64,000 nt of DNA from Polymorphobacter megasporae. Its GTDB lineage: Bacteria > Pseudomonadota > Alphaproteobacteria > Sphingomonadales > Sphingomonadaceae. Positions 45,293-53,951 of this stretch are shown here, piece by piece (positions within the stretch are counted from its first letter, which is position 1; each line of letters begins with the position of its first letter). Below the pieces are notes generated by a model that did not search any database, was not told the origin of the DNA, and saw only the letters and a list, made by a program, of their open reading frames with translations. Location: NCBI RefSeq assembly GCF_018982885.2, contig NZ_CP081848.1, forward strand, positions 2,108,001 through 2,172,000, given 5' to 3'. Made by a program: the position numbers and the translations under genes.

Positions 45293-45547
45293 TCAGTTGC
45301 GCCCGGTTACCAGTCGCGCGACCGCGAGCAGGACAACCGCGCCGAGGACCGACGCGATCAGCCCCGGGGCGCTGCCGTCGCGGTAGAGGTGAAACCAGTG
45401 CGATCCCGCCCAGCCGGCGAACAGCGATCCGGCGATGCCGATCAGGATCGTCGCGATGCACCCCGACGGTCCCGGGGTGAAGATCTTGGCGATCGCACCG
45501 ACGATGAGGCCGACGACGATCCAGCCAATAAAGCCATGTTCGGGCAT
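45293..45547 (-). CDS. GlsB/YeaQ/YmgE family stress response membrane protein
   Basis: An 84-residue protein with three membrane helices (IGWIVVGLIVGAIAKIF; CIATILIGIAGSLFAGW; LIASVLGAVVLLAVARL) separated by Gly-rich turns, the transglycosylase-associated protein pattern. The start is ATG 45547. It may be co-transcribed with the SIMPL gene 59 bases downstream. Confidence 0.88.
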   Translation of the reverse strand: MPEHGFIGWIVVGLIVGAIAKIFTPGPSGCIATILIGIAGSLFAGWAGSHWFHLYRDGSAPGLIASVLGAVVLLAVARLVTGRN

Positions 45548-45682
45548 GTGGTTCTCCAAAGATGACCGCGCGATAGCGATTTCGCGACGGCTTCGCAACG
45601 ACACCGAATGCGACTATGGCGGTTGACGCGGCACGCAGGTGCTATACAAGTGTAATACAGTGACACTAGCCGGGCGGGGACG

Positions 45683-46873
45683 ATGACGGGCATGAACATG
45701 CACAGGCCGATCGACGAAACGACGATGGCGGTGCCGTTCGACGACGCCGTTTCGCCGCGCCGTCGCTGGCTGCGGCCGCTGCTGATCGTCGTCGCCATCC
45801 TCGTCGTCGCGGGCATCGCCTGGGCGCTGCTGGGACGCGGCAAGAAGCCCGACGCCGCACCCGCCGCCGCCGTCCTGCCGACCGTCACCGTCGTCATTCC
45901 GGGGCAGCGCGCGGTCGCCGACCAGATCACCGCGACCGGCAGCATCGCCGCGCGACATGATTCGGTCGTCGGGGTCAACGGCGAGGGCGGGCTCGTCACC
46001 GCAGTGCTCGTCGACGCCGGGCAAACCGTCCGGAAGGGGCAGGTTCTCGCGCGGATCGATTCGTCGGTCCAGGCGCAGCAGGTCGCGTCGATGACGGCGG
46101 GCGTCCGCTCGGCGAAGGCCGACGCCGCGCTCGCCCAGTCGAACCTCGACCGCGCGGCGAAGCTCGTCGACAAGGGCTTCATCTCCAAGGCCGACATCGA
46201 TCTGAAGACCGCGACGCGCGACGGCATGAACGCCAAGGTCCGCGTTGCCGAGGCGCAGGCGGGCGAGATGCAGGCGCGGATGGCGCGGCTCGACGTCCGC
46301 GCACCCGCCGCCGGGCTGGTGCTGATGCGCAACGTCGAAACCGGGCAGATCGTCGGGTCGGGGTCGAACAACCTGTTCCGCATCGCCGAGGACGGCATCC
46401 TCGAAATGCGCGCGCTCGTCGCCGAACAGGACATGGGACGATTGAAGGTCGGGTTGCCCGCGACGGTCCGCCCGGTCGGCTCGTCGACCGATTATCACGG
46501 CCGCATCTGGCTGCTCGACCCCGTGATCGACGCCGGCAGCCGCCAGGGCGTCGCGCGGATCGCGCTCGCGTATGCGCCGGGCCTCCGCGTGGGCGCGTTC
46601 GCCAATGCCTCGGTCGCGGCGGGTGCGGCAACGCGTCCCGTCCTGCCGCAGTCGGCGGTGATGGTCGACGACACCGGCAGCTTCGTCTATGTCATCGGTG
46701 CCGACGGCGTCGTCGTGAAGCGGCCGGTCAAGGTCGGCAGCGTGACGATCGAGGGCATGAGCATCACGTCCGGATTGAACGGCACCGAACGTGTCGTCGA
46801 GAGCGCGGGGGCGTTCCTCCAGCCCGGCGAAAAGGTCAAGCCGGTCGTGGCGTCGGATACCGGAGCGAACTGA
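45683..46873 (+). CDS. RND efflux periplasmic adaptor (membrane fusion protein)
   Basis: A 396-residue HlyD-type adaptor. One N-terminal anchor helix (PLLIVVAILVVAGIAWALL, about 36-54) follows a cytoplasmic leader. A lipoyl half-domain (VTAVLVDAGQTVRKGQVLARID) leads into a coiled-coil hairpin (about 135-195) and the second lipoyl half (MARLDVRAPAAGLVLMRNVETG), then beta-barrel domains. GGGGA lies a few bases before ATG 45683. It links the inner-membrane pump encoded next, after 1 base, to an outer-membrane channel not found in this window. Confidence 0.93.
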   Translation: MTGMNMHRPIDETTMAVPFDDAVSPRRRWLRPLLIVVAILVVAGIAWALLGRGKKPDAAPAAAVLPTVTVVIPGQRAVADQITATGSIAARHDSVVGVNGEGGLVTAVLVDAGQTVRKGQVLARIDSSVQAQQVASMTAGVRSAKADAALAQSNLDRAAKLVDKGFISKADIDLKTATRDGMNAKVRVAEAQAGEMQARMARLDVRAPAAGLVLMRNVETGQIVGSGSNNLFRIAEDGILEMRALVAEQDMGRLKVGLPATVRPVGSSTDYHGRIWLLDPVIDAGSRQGVARIALAYAPGLRVGAFANASVAAGAATRPVLPQSAVMVDDTGSFVYVIGADGVVVKRPVKVGSVTIEGMSITSGLNGTERVVESAGAFLQPGEKVKPVVASDTGAN

Positions 46874-46874
46874 G

Positions 46875-49800
46875 ATGCGGAATATCTCAAGCTGGGCGAT
46901 CCGGAACCCGACGTTCCCGATCGTGCTGTTCCTGATCCTGACGTTTCTCGGCGTCGTCAGCTTCAACGGCATGGCGATCAACGACCAGCCCGACATCACC
47001 TTTCCGCTCGTCTCGGTCACCGTCAGCCAGCCCGGCGCGGCGCCGACCGAAATGGAAAAGCAGATCACCCAGAAGATCGAGGGCGCGGTCGCCTCGGTTG
47101 CCGGGGCCGAGCACATCACCTCGTACGCGGTCGAAGGCATTTCCGGCACCAACATTGAATTCGCCATCGGGACGCCGGTCGACCGCGCGGTCAACGACGT
47201 CCGCGACGCGGTCGCCAAGATTCGCTCCGACCTGCCCGATGGCATCCTCGAGCCGCAGGTCCAGCGGCAGGTGTTCAATGGGCCGTACGGCACGTGGTCG
47301 GTGACGACGACCGACATGACGCTCGAGCAGTTGAGCTGGTTCGTCGACAACGTCGTCACCAAGCGCTTGCTGTCGATCCCCGGGGTCGGCGGCGTCAACC
47401 GCTCGGGCGGTGTCGATCGCGAAATCCGCGTCGACCTCGATCCGGTCAAGCTCCAGGCGTACGGCGTCACCGCGGCGCAGATCAACAGCACGCTGCGCTC
47501 GCTCAACATCGACGCGACCGGCGGCCGAACCGAAGTTGCCGGCGCCGAGCAGGCGGTCCGTGTCCTCGGCGGCGCGCAGACCGCGCTGTCGCTGGCGAAC
47601 ACCCAAATCACGATCTCGGCCAACCGCACCGTCCGCCTCGGCGATGTCGCGACGGTACGCGACGGCAATGCCGAGCAGCGGACGCTGACGCGCAACAACG
47701 GTCGCGAGACGACGCTGTTCACCGTCCAGAAGGCGCTGCAGGCCTCCGAAGTCCAGACGATGGACAAGGTCGAGGCGGAGATTGCCAAGATCGCCAAGGA
47801 AAACCCCAAGGCGCACATCACGCTCGTCGACGACGAGGTCAAGCATACCCGCGAAGGCTATCGCGCGGCGATGCGCTCGCTGTTCGAAGGCGCGTTCCTC
47901 GCGGTCGTCGTCGTGTTCTTCTTCCTGCGCGACTGGCGCGCGACGCTGATCTCGGCGATCGCGATCCCGCTGTCGTGCATCCCGGCGTTCTTCTTCATGA
48001 ACGCGCTCGGCTTCACCCTGAACGGCATCAGTCTGCTCGCGCTGAGCCTCGTTGCGGGCATCCTCGTCGACGACGCAATCGTCGAGATCGAGAACATCGT
48101 CCGGCATATGCGGATGGGCAAGACGCCGTGGCAGGCATCGATGGACGCCGCCGACGAGATCGGCCTCGCGGTCGTCGCGACGACGATGGCGATCGTCGCG
48201 GTGTTCCTCCCCGTCGCGCTGATGCCCGGCATTTCGGGCCAGTATTTCAAGCAGTTCGGCCTGACCGTCGTCATCGCGGTGCTGATGTCGCTGCTCGTCG
48301 CGCGGCTGATCACGCCGCTGTGCGCCGCGTACTTCCTGCGCCCGCACGGTGAACAGCCGCATGGGCGGGGGCCGATCATGCTCCGCTATATCTCGTTCCT
48401 GCGCTGGTCGATCCGGCATCGCTGGCTCACCGTGCTCGGCGGTGTCTTCGCCTTCGGCCTGACGATCTATCTCGGCATGCAGCTGCCGGTCGCGTTCCAG
48501 CCGCCGCGCGATAGCGGCCAGTCGACCGTGACGATCGAGATGGCGCCGGGCGTCCGGCTCGAGGACGTCAAGCGTGTCTCGGGCGAGGCAACTAGATTGC
48601 TCCGCGCGCGGCCCGAGGTTCAGGACGTTCTCGAATCAGTCGGACAGAGCGACGAGGTTCGCTTCTCCAGCCTCCAGGTCACGCTCGTCCCGCGCGACAA
48701 GCGCAAGCTGTCGACCGTCGGCTTCGAACGCGACATGGCCCCGGCCCTACGCGCGCTGCCCGACGCACGGGTCAACTTCCAGTCGCAAACCGGCGGCTTC
48801 GGCGGTTACGACATCACTGTCATGCTCGTCGGCGATGACCCGATCACGCTCCACAAGGCGGCGGAATCGGTTGTGTCGGGGATGAAGCGTCTGCCGTCGC
48901 TGCGTGACTCGCACATCGATGCCGACCTCCAGCGCCCCGAGATCGTCATCAAGCCGCACTTCGATCTCGCCGCGCAGATGGGCGTGTCGGTCCAGGCGCT
49001 CAGCCAGACGATCCGCATCGCGACGATCGGCGACGTGCCGCAAAACCTCGCCAAATTCTCGTTGAGCGACCGGCAGATCCCGATCCGCGTCCAGCTCCCC
49101 GACAATGCGCGCAACGATCTCGAAACGATCCGCAACCTGCCGGTGCCGACGTCGGTGGCGCAGCTGACCGGGCCGTCGGTGCCGTTGAAGGTGCTCGCCG
49201 ATATCGACTTCGGCGAGGGCGCGGTGAAGATCCGCCGCTACAATCAGGGCCGCCGCATCGCGCTCGTCGCGAGCCTCGCGCCGGGTGCCCAGAGCGGCGA
49301 CGCGATGAACGCGATCTACGCGCTGCCCGCGTTCAAGAACCTGCCGCAGGGCGTCAAGCAGGTCGCGGTCGGCGACCAGGAGTGGATCGGCGAGCTGTTC
49401 ATCAACTTCATCACCGCGCTCGTCGCCGGCGTGCTGCTGGTGTTCGCGGTGCTGATCCTGCTCTACCGCCGCATCCTTCCGCCGTTCGTCAACATGGCAT
49501 CGCTGTTCCTTGCGCCGCTCGGTGCGGTGATCGCGCTGCTGATCACCGGCATGGCGTTCTCGCTGCCGGTCTGCATCGGGCTGCTGATGCTTCTCGGCGT
49601 CGTCGCCAAGAACTCGATCCTGCTGATCGACTTCGCGATCGAGGAGATGCGGATGGGGATCGACCGGGTCGAGGCGATTCTCGACGCGGGCCGCAAGCGC
49701 GCGCAGCCGATCGTCATGACCTCGGTCGCGATGGTCGCCGGTATGCTGCCAGTCGCGCTGTCGATCGGCACCGACGGCTCATTCCGCCAGCCGATGGGCG

Positions 49801-49988
49801 TCGCGGTGATCGGCGGCATCACGCTGTCGACGATCCTGACGCTGATCATCGTGCCGGCCGCCTTCACCATCGCCGACGACTTGGAAAAGTGGATGGGGCG
49901 GCGGATGGGCGGGGTGTTTAACACCGCCGATGAGCCGGCGGCCCCGCATGTTCGACCCGGTCCCGTGGCACCGCAGCCCGCCGAGTGA
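46875..49988 (+). CDS. RND efflux transporter permease (HAE-1/AcrB type)
   Basis: A 1037-residue proton-driven pump with twelve helices and two large periplasmic loops. The proton-relay acidic pair is visible in LVAGILVDDAIVEIENI and the helix-10 lysine in GVVAKNSILLIDFA. The N-terminus MRNISSWAIRNPTFPIVLF is typical of the family. It starts at ATG 46875, 1 base after the adaptor stop. Substrates may be drugs, solvents or metabolites; metal-type CusA signatures were not seen. Confidence 0.94.
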   Translation: MRNISSWAIRNPTFPIVLFLILTFLGVVSFNGMAINDQPDITFPLVSVTVSQPGAAPTEMEKQITQKIEGAVASVAGAEHITSYAVEGISGTNIEFAIGTPVDRAVNDVRDAVAKIRSDLPDGILEPQVQRQVFNGPYGTWSVTTTDMTLEQLSWFVDNVVTKRLLSIPGVGGVNRSGGVDREIRVDLDPVKLQAYGVTAAQINSTLRSLNIDATGGRTEVAGAEQAVRVLGGAQTALSLANTQITISANRTVRLGDVATVRDGNAEQRTLTRNNGRETTLFTVQKALQASEVQTMDKVEAEIAKIAKENPKAHITLVDDEVKHTREGYRAAMRSLFEGAFLAVVVVFFFLRDWRATLISAIAIPLSCIPAFFFMNALGFTLNGISLLALSLVAGILVDDAIVEIENIVRHMRMGKTPWQASMDAADEIGLAVVATTMAIVAVFLPVALMPGISGQYFKQFGLTVVIAVLMSLLVARLITPLCAAYFLRPHGEQPHGRGPIMLRYISFLRWSIRHRWLTVLGGVFAFGLTIYLGMQLPVAFQPPRDSGQSTVTIEMAPGVRLEDVKRVSGEATRLLRARPEVQDVLESVGQSDEVRFSSLQVTLVPRDKRKLSTVGFERDMAPALRALPDARVNFQSQTGGFGGYDITVMLVGDDPITLHKAAESVVSGMKRLPSLRDSHIDADLQRPEIVIKPHFDLAAQMGVSVQALSQTIRIATIGDVPQNLAKFSLSDRQIPIRVQLPDNARNDLETIRNLPVPTSVAQLTGPSVPLKVLADIDFGEGAVKIRRYNQGRRIALVASLAPGAQSGDAMNAIYALPAFKNLPQGVKQVAVGDQEWIGELFINFITALVAGVLLVFAVLILLYRRILPPFVNMASLFLAPLGAVIALLITGMAFSLPVCIGLLMLLGVVAKNSILLIDFAIEEMRMGIDRVEAILDAGRKRAQPIVMTSVAMVAGMLPVALSIGTDGSFRQPMGVAVIGGITLSTILTLIIVPAAFTIADDLEKWMGRRMGGVFNTADEPAAPHVRPGPVAPQPAE

Positions 49989-49999
49989 GTTGGGGACGG

Positions 50000-51412
50000 A
50001 TGGCCTTCACGCCGTTCGTCCTCCCGTCGACGCCGTTCCACCGCATGCGGTTGCTGGCGACGCTGTTGCTCGTCGCGATGGCGGCGGTCTTCGCCTTCGC
50101 GACCTGGGCGCGCGGGGCTTATCCCGATGTCGCCGGGCTCGGCTATCTCCGCGCCTTTGCCGAGGCATCGCTCGTCGGCGGGCTCGCCGACTGGTTCGCG
50201 GTGACCGCGCTGTTCCGCCACCCGCTCGGGCTGCCGATTCCGCACACTGCGATCATCCCGACCAACAAGGACCGGATCGGCGACAGCCTCGCCGCCTTCC
50301 TCAAGGATAATTTCCTTACCCCCGCGGTCATGGCGCGGCGGATGGAAGGGTTCGACGTCGCCGCCGGGCTCGCGCGCTGGCTGTCGACGCCGTCGAGCGG
50401 CGCGGCGGGCGGCCCGACCGGGCGACTGCGGCGTGCGCTGACCGGGCTCGTCGCGCGTTTCGTCGGCGCGCTCGACGACGAGGTCGTCGCGCAATTGCTC
50501 GCGGTCACCGTCACCGACCAGCTGCGCACGACCGCGGTCGCTCCCGGTATCGGGCGCTTCCTCGGCAGCCTCGTTGCCGATGGCCGCCACGAAGCGGTGA
50601 TCGAGCGTGTCGTCATCGCCGGGCTCGACCTGCTCGACACCCACGAAGCCGATATCCACGCCGCCGTCGCCGAACGCTCGGGAAAATGGGTCCCGGCGTG
50701 GGTCGACGAGAAGATCTCGACCGGCATCATCGACGCGGTCCGCGCGCGGCTGCTGGCGATGTCCGACGCCGCGACGGTCCACGCCCGCCGCGACCGCGAG
50801 GCGGTGATGTCCGACTTCCGCGAGCGCCGCGCGGCAATGGAAGCTCCGGCACGTCTCGGCGCGCAGGCGGTCGCGCTCCCCGCGCCGCCGCCGAACGGCG
50901 GGCTCGGCCGCGAGCATCCCGACCGAATTGCGATCACCGGCTGGCTGACGCGACTGTCGACCGACCTGCAAAACTCAGGCAGCAGCGTCGCGGGCAAGGT
51001 CGAGGCGGCGAAGCTCGACTTGCTCGACTCGCCTGCGACCGCCGGCCTGTTTGCGTCGCTGTGGGACACGATCAAGGGCTTCCTCGCCGACGGTGCACGT
51101 CCAGGCAGCGAGAAGCGCGCCGAAACGACCTCGCGCTTCGCCGCCGAGCTGGGCGGGGTCATCACCGCCAACCCGGTCCTCGCCGACGCGCTCAACACGC
51201 TGGCCCGCCGCGCGGTCGTCAGCGTCGTCGCGACCTATGGCGCGAGCGTCGTCCGGCTGGTCAGCGACACGATCCGGTCGTGGGACGCGGGCACGGTGAC
51301 CGACAAGCTCGAACAGGCGGTCGGTCGCGACCTCCAGTATATCCGCATCAACGGCACCGTCATCGGCGGGCTGATCGGGCTGGCGATCCACGCGGTCGAG
51401 GTGCTGGTCTAG
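50000..51412 (+). CDS. DUF445 family membrane protein
   Basis: A 470-residue protein with an N-terminal helix (LLATLLLVAMAAVFAFATW), the DUF445 core SLVGGLADWFAVTALFRHPLGLPIPHTAIIPTNKDRIG split over about 58-96, a long helical region and a C-terminal membrane segment (INGTVIGGLIGLAIHAVEVLV). I start at ATG 50000; GTG 49985, which overlaps the pump stop as GTGA, is an equally simple option. Whether it acts with the pump is unknown. Confidence 0.85.
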   Translation: MAFTPFVLPSTPFHRMRLLATLLLVAMAAVFAFATWARGAYPDVAGLGYLRAFAEASLVGGLADWFAVTALFRHPLGLPIPHTAIIPTNKDRIGDSLAAFLKDNFLTPAVMARRMEGFDVAAGLARWLSTPSSGAAGGPTGRLRRALTGLVARFVGALDDEVVAQLLAVTVTDQLRTTAVAPGIGRFLGSLVADGRHEAVIERVVIAGLDLLDTHEADIHAAVAERSGKWVPAWVDEKISTGIIDAVRARLLAMSDAATVHARRDREAVMSDFRERRAAMEAPARLGAQAVALPAPPPNGGLGREHPDRIAITGWLTRLSTDLQNSGSSVAGKVEAAKLDLLDSPATAGLFASLWDTIKGFLADGARPGSEKRAETTSRFAAELGGVITANPVLADALNTLARRAVVSVVATYGASVVRLVSDTIRSWDAGTVTDKLEQAVGRDLQYIRINGTVIGGLIGLAIHAVEVLV

Positions 51413-51431
51413 GCGTCGCTCCGTCCGGCGG

Positions 51432-51845
51432 TCAGTCGCAAGTTTTTGCGGTAAACGCTTCGCGCGCCGCGATGATCGTCGCGCGGTTCGCCTCCGCCCA
51501 TTGCCACACCCCGCAAAACGCTTCCCCCAGGCTGCGCCCAAGTTCGGTCAGTTCGTAGTCGACGCGCGGCGGGACGACGGGGTGGACGGTGCGCGTCACC
51601 AGCCCGTCGGCCTCCATCGCGCGCAACGTCTTGGTCAGCATCTTCTGGCTGATCCCGCCGATCGCGTCGCTCAGCCGGGTGAAGCGCATCCGCCCATTCA
51701 CGTCGAGTGTCTCGATGACGAGCATCGTCCATTTGTCGGCGACGCGCCCGATGATCGCGGTCACCAGCGCGTCGAGTTCGGGGTCGGTGCCGATCAACTT
51801 GTCGGCACTGCTGGCGGCGAGGTCGGCGGCGGCGGGCTCGGTCAT
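51432..51845 (-). CDS. HxlR-family transcriptional regulator
   Basis: A 137-residue winged-helix regulator: GRVADKWTMLVIETLDVNGRMRFTRL, ISQKMLTKTLRAMEADGLVTR and PRVDYELTELGRSL follow the HxlR/MarR-like pattern. It is divergent from an SDR gene 91 bases away, the classic arrangement in which HxlR controls its neighbour in response to redox or electrophiles. No cysteine sits near the N-terminus; two Cys lie near the C-terminus. Confidence 0.92.
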   Translation of the reverse strand: MTEPAAADLAASSADKLIGTDPELDALVTAIIGRVADKWTMLVIETLDVNGRMRFTRLSDAIGGISQKMLTKTLRAMEADGLVTRTVHPVVPPRVDYELTELGRSLGEAFCGVWQWAEANRATIIAAREAFTAKTCD

Positions 51846-51936
51846 GGTATCCCTCGGGTTAGTATGGCGCGTTCGGGTGCCTTCTTTCCTTTCGCAAGTG
51901 GGTGCCTATCTGGGACGGGACAAGGAGAACGTCCCC

Positions 51937-52686
51937 ATGAAGACCAGCGGCAACACCATTCTCATCACCGGCGGCGGCAGCGGCATCGGGCGCGGGCTCG
52001 CCGAGGCGTTCGCCGCCAACGGCAACACCGTCATCGTCGCCGGGCGGCGGCGGAGCGCGCTCGACGACGTCGTCGCAGCGAACCCGAATATCACCGCGAT
52101 CGAGCTCGACGTCGCCGACCCGGCGTCGATCGCGGCGGTCGTTCCCGCCCTGCTGCGCGACTTCCCCGCGCTCGACGCGGTGATCCACAATGCCGGGATC
52201 GCGAAGGTTGAGAAGGTCGTCGATGGCGACATTGCCGATGCCGAGGCGACGATCGCGACGAACGTCCTCGGGCCGATCCGGCTGACCGCGGCGCTGCTGC
52301 CGCACCTGCTCGCCCAGCCGTCGGCGACGATCCTCACCGTGACGTCGGGGCTGGCGTTCGTCCCGCTCGCGTCGTCACCGACGTACAGCGCGAGCAAGGC
52401 GGCGCTCCATTCGTACACCGAGTCGCTGCGCCACCAGCTCGCGGCGACGTCGATCGAGGTGCTCGAAATCGCCCCGCCGTACGTCCAGACCGAGCTCGGC
52501 GGGCCGCAGCAGGCGACCGACCCGATGGCGATGCCGCTCGCTGACTTCATCGCCGAGACGATAAAGATCATCACCGGCGGCGCGACCGCCGAGGTTATCG
52601 TCGATCGCTGCCGCCCCTTGCGCGATGCCGAGGCGAAGGGTCAGTATGCGGCAACGTTCGCGATGGTCAACGCGATGCACGGGTAA
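51937..52686 (+). CDS. Short-chain dehydrogenase/reductase (SDR)
   Basis: A 249-residue classical SDR: cofactor motif ITGGGSGIGRGLAEAF, NAG in VIHNAGIAKV, catalytic Ser in TVTSGLAFVP and the YxxxK in TYSASKAALHSY. AAGGAG lies 9 bases before ATG 51937. Probably regulated by the divergent HxlR gene. Substrate unknown; the closest broad type is DltE-like oxidoreductase. Confidence 0.92.
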   Translation: MKTSGNTILITGGGSGIGRGLAEAFAANGNTVIVAGRRRSALDDVVAANPNITAIELDVADPASIAAVVPALLRDFPALDAVIHNAGIAKVEKVVDGDIADAEATIATNVLGPIRLTAALLPHLLAQPSATILTVTSGLAFVPLASSPTYSASKAALHSYTESLRHQLAATSIEVLEIAPPYVQTELGGPQQATDPMAMPLADFIAETIKIITGGATAEVIVDRCRPLRDAEAKGQYAATFAMVNAMHG

Positions 52687-52814
52687 CGCCGACGCGCCCG
52701 GTCCCGCGACCGGGCGCGGCCCTCGCGTCGTCAGCGCGCAACCGGGCAAAGCCGCGCGCGCGGTGCGGCGATGGCGCGGTGGACGCCGTGCCGCGACGTT
52801 CGTAGACCACCTCA

Positions 52815-53726
52815 ATGCCTGCGCCCTCTGCTTCCGTGCCGTCTTCGCTGCGGATCGCGATCGTCGGTGCCGGGCAGATCGGCAGCACCTTCGCACGCCA
52901 GCTCGCCCGCGCCGGTCACGATGTCGCCGTCGTCGCGCGCCCGGGGTCGGTGCGGTTGGCGCAGCTGCAGCGCGACGGCGCGATCGTCGATAGCGGCGGC
53001 GGGCGGGCGGGTGTCCGCGTCTTCGATCGCCTCGATGCGACGATCGCCTACGATCTCGTCATCGTCACGCTGCTCGCGCATCAGGTCGACGCGGTCATCC
53101 CCGACCTGCAGCGGAGCGCGGCGGCGTGCGTCCAGTTCATGGGCAATATGTTCGATCCCGATCGCCTGCGCCACGCGATCGGGGCCGAGCGCTGCGCCTT
53201 CGGGATGCCGTTCGTCCAGGCGATGCTCGACGGCAACGGCCGGCTCACCGCGACGATCGGTGCGGGCGGGCAGAAGACGATCATCGGGCGGCACGAGTCG
53301 GTCGACGTGTTCAACGCCGCCGACCTGCCCGCCGTTCTCGAACCCGACATGCCGCTGTGGCTCCGCTGCCATGCCCCGCTGTGCATCGCGTTCCAAAGCA
53401 TTTCGATCGCCGGGGTGCGGCGCAACGGCGGCGCGTCATGGACCGAAGCGCTCGTCCTCGCACGCGGTGTCCACGCGTGCTTCGCGCTGATCGAAAGGCT
53501 CGGCTTCCCGGTCTATCCGCGATCGAAACGGCTGATGGCGCGATCACCGGCGGCGGGGCTGGCGGCGGTACTATGGGCGATGTCGCGCATCCGCTCGTTC
53601 CGTGACCTGCTGGCGACGGGGAAGTCCGAGTGTGTCGCGCTGGTCGATATGATCGCGGCAGCGGGAGCAGGAATTGCGGCGCCGGACCTCGTGGCGAGGA
53701 TCGTGGCAATGAAGCCGGGCGGCTGA
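52815..53726 (+). CDS. Ketopantoate reductase family protein (ApbA/PanE-like)
   Basis: A 303-residue NAD(P)-dependent protein: IAIVGAGQIGSTFARQLARAGHDVAVVAR at the N-terminus and the C-terminal helical domain of the 2-dehydropantoate 2-reductase family. Conserved block VTLLAHQVDAVIPDL replaces the usual VKAyQ motif, so a true PanE role in pantothenate synthesis is doubtful. No good ribosome site precedes ATG 52815. Confidence 0.8.
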   Translation: MPAPSASVPSSLRIAIVGAGQIGSTFARQLARAGHDVAVVARPGSVRLAQLQRDGAIVDSGGGRAGVRVFDRLDATIAYDLVIVTLLAHQVDAVIPDLQRSAAACVQFMGNMFDPDRLRHAIGAERCAFGMPFVQAMLDGNGRLTATIGAGGQKTIIGRHESVDVFNAADLPAVLEPDMPLWLRCHAPLCIAFQSISIAGVRRNGGASWTEALVLARGVHACFALIERLGFPVYPRSKRLMARSPAAGLAAVLWAMSRIRSFRDLLATGKSECVALVDMIAAAGAGIAAPDLVARIVAMKPGG

Positions 53727-53951
53727 GGGTGCCGGTCGGGCGCGAGTCGCTTGGGCGATTGTGCCGCGTGTGAATTGGGTCGCGTGTCTGCACTGAGTGG
53801 AATTTGGAACGTCGGCTTTTGGACAACGATACCGATAAAGTCGCCGTTCCGGTTCGGCGGATCAGTGCAAGACTGGCAGGCATGCTGAAATGCACACGGC
53901 TGTTGGCTGTGGTGTCGGCTGACCTGTCACCACAGTGCACAGGCGAAGCTG

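Noticed and set aside
45623-45648. TTGACG ... TATACA promoter before the RND adaptor
   Set aside because: The spacer is only 14 bases, too short for a normal sigma-70 promoter, so I do not call it.
45614-47842. A 742-codon minus-strand frame opposite the RND genes
   Set aside because: Shadow frame; the plus strand carries conserved adaptor and pump motifs throughout.
52815-53726. Assignment of this gene as panE (pantothenate synthesis)
   Set aside because: The fold fits the family, but the usual lysine motif of true ketopantoate reductases is not evident, so only the family name is given.
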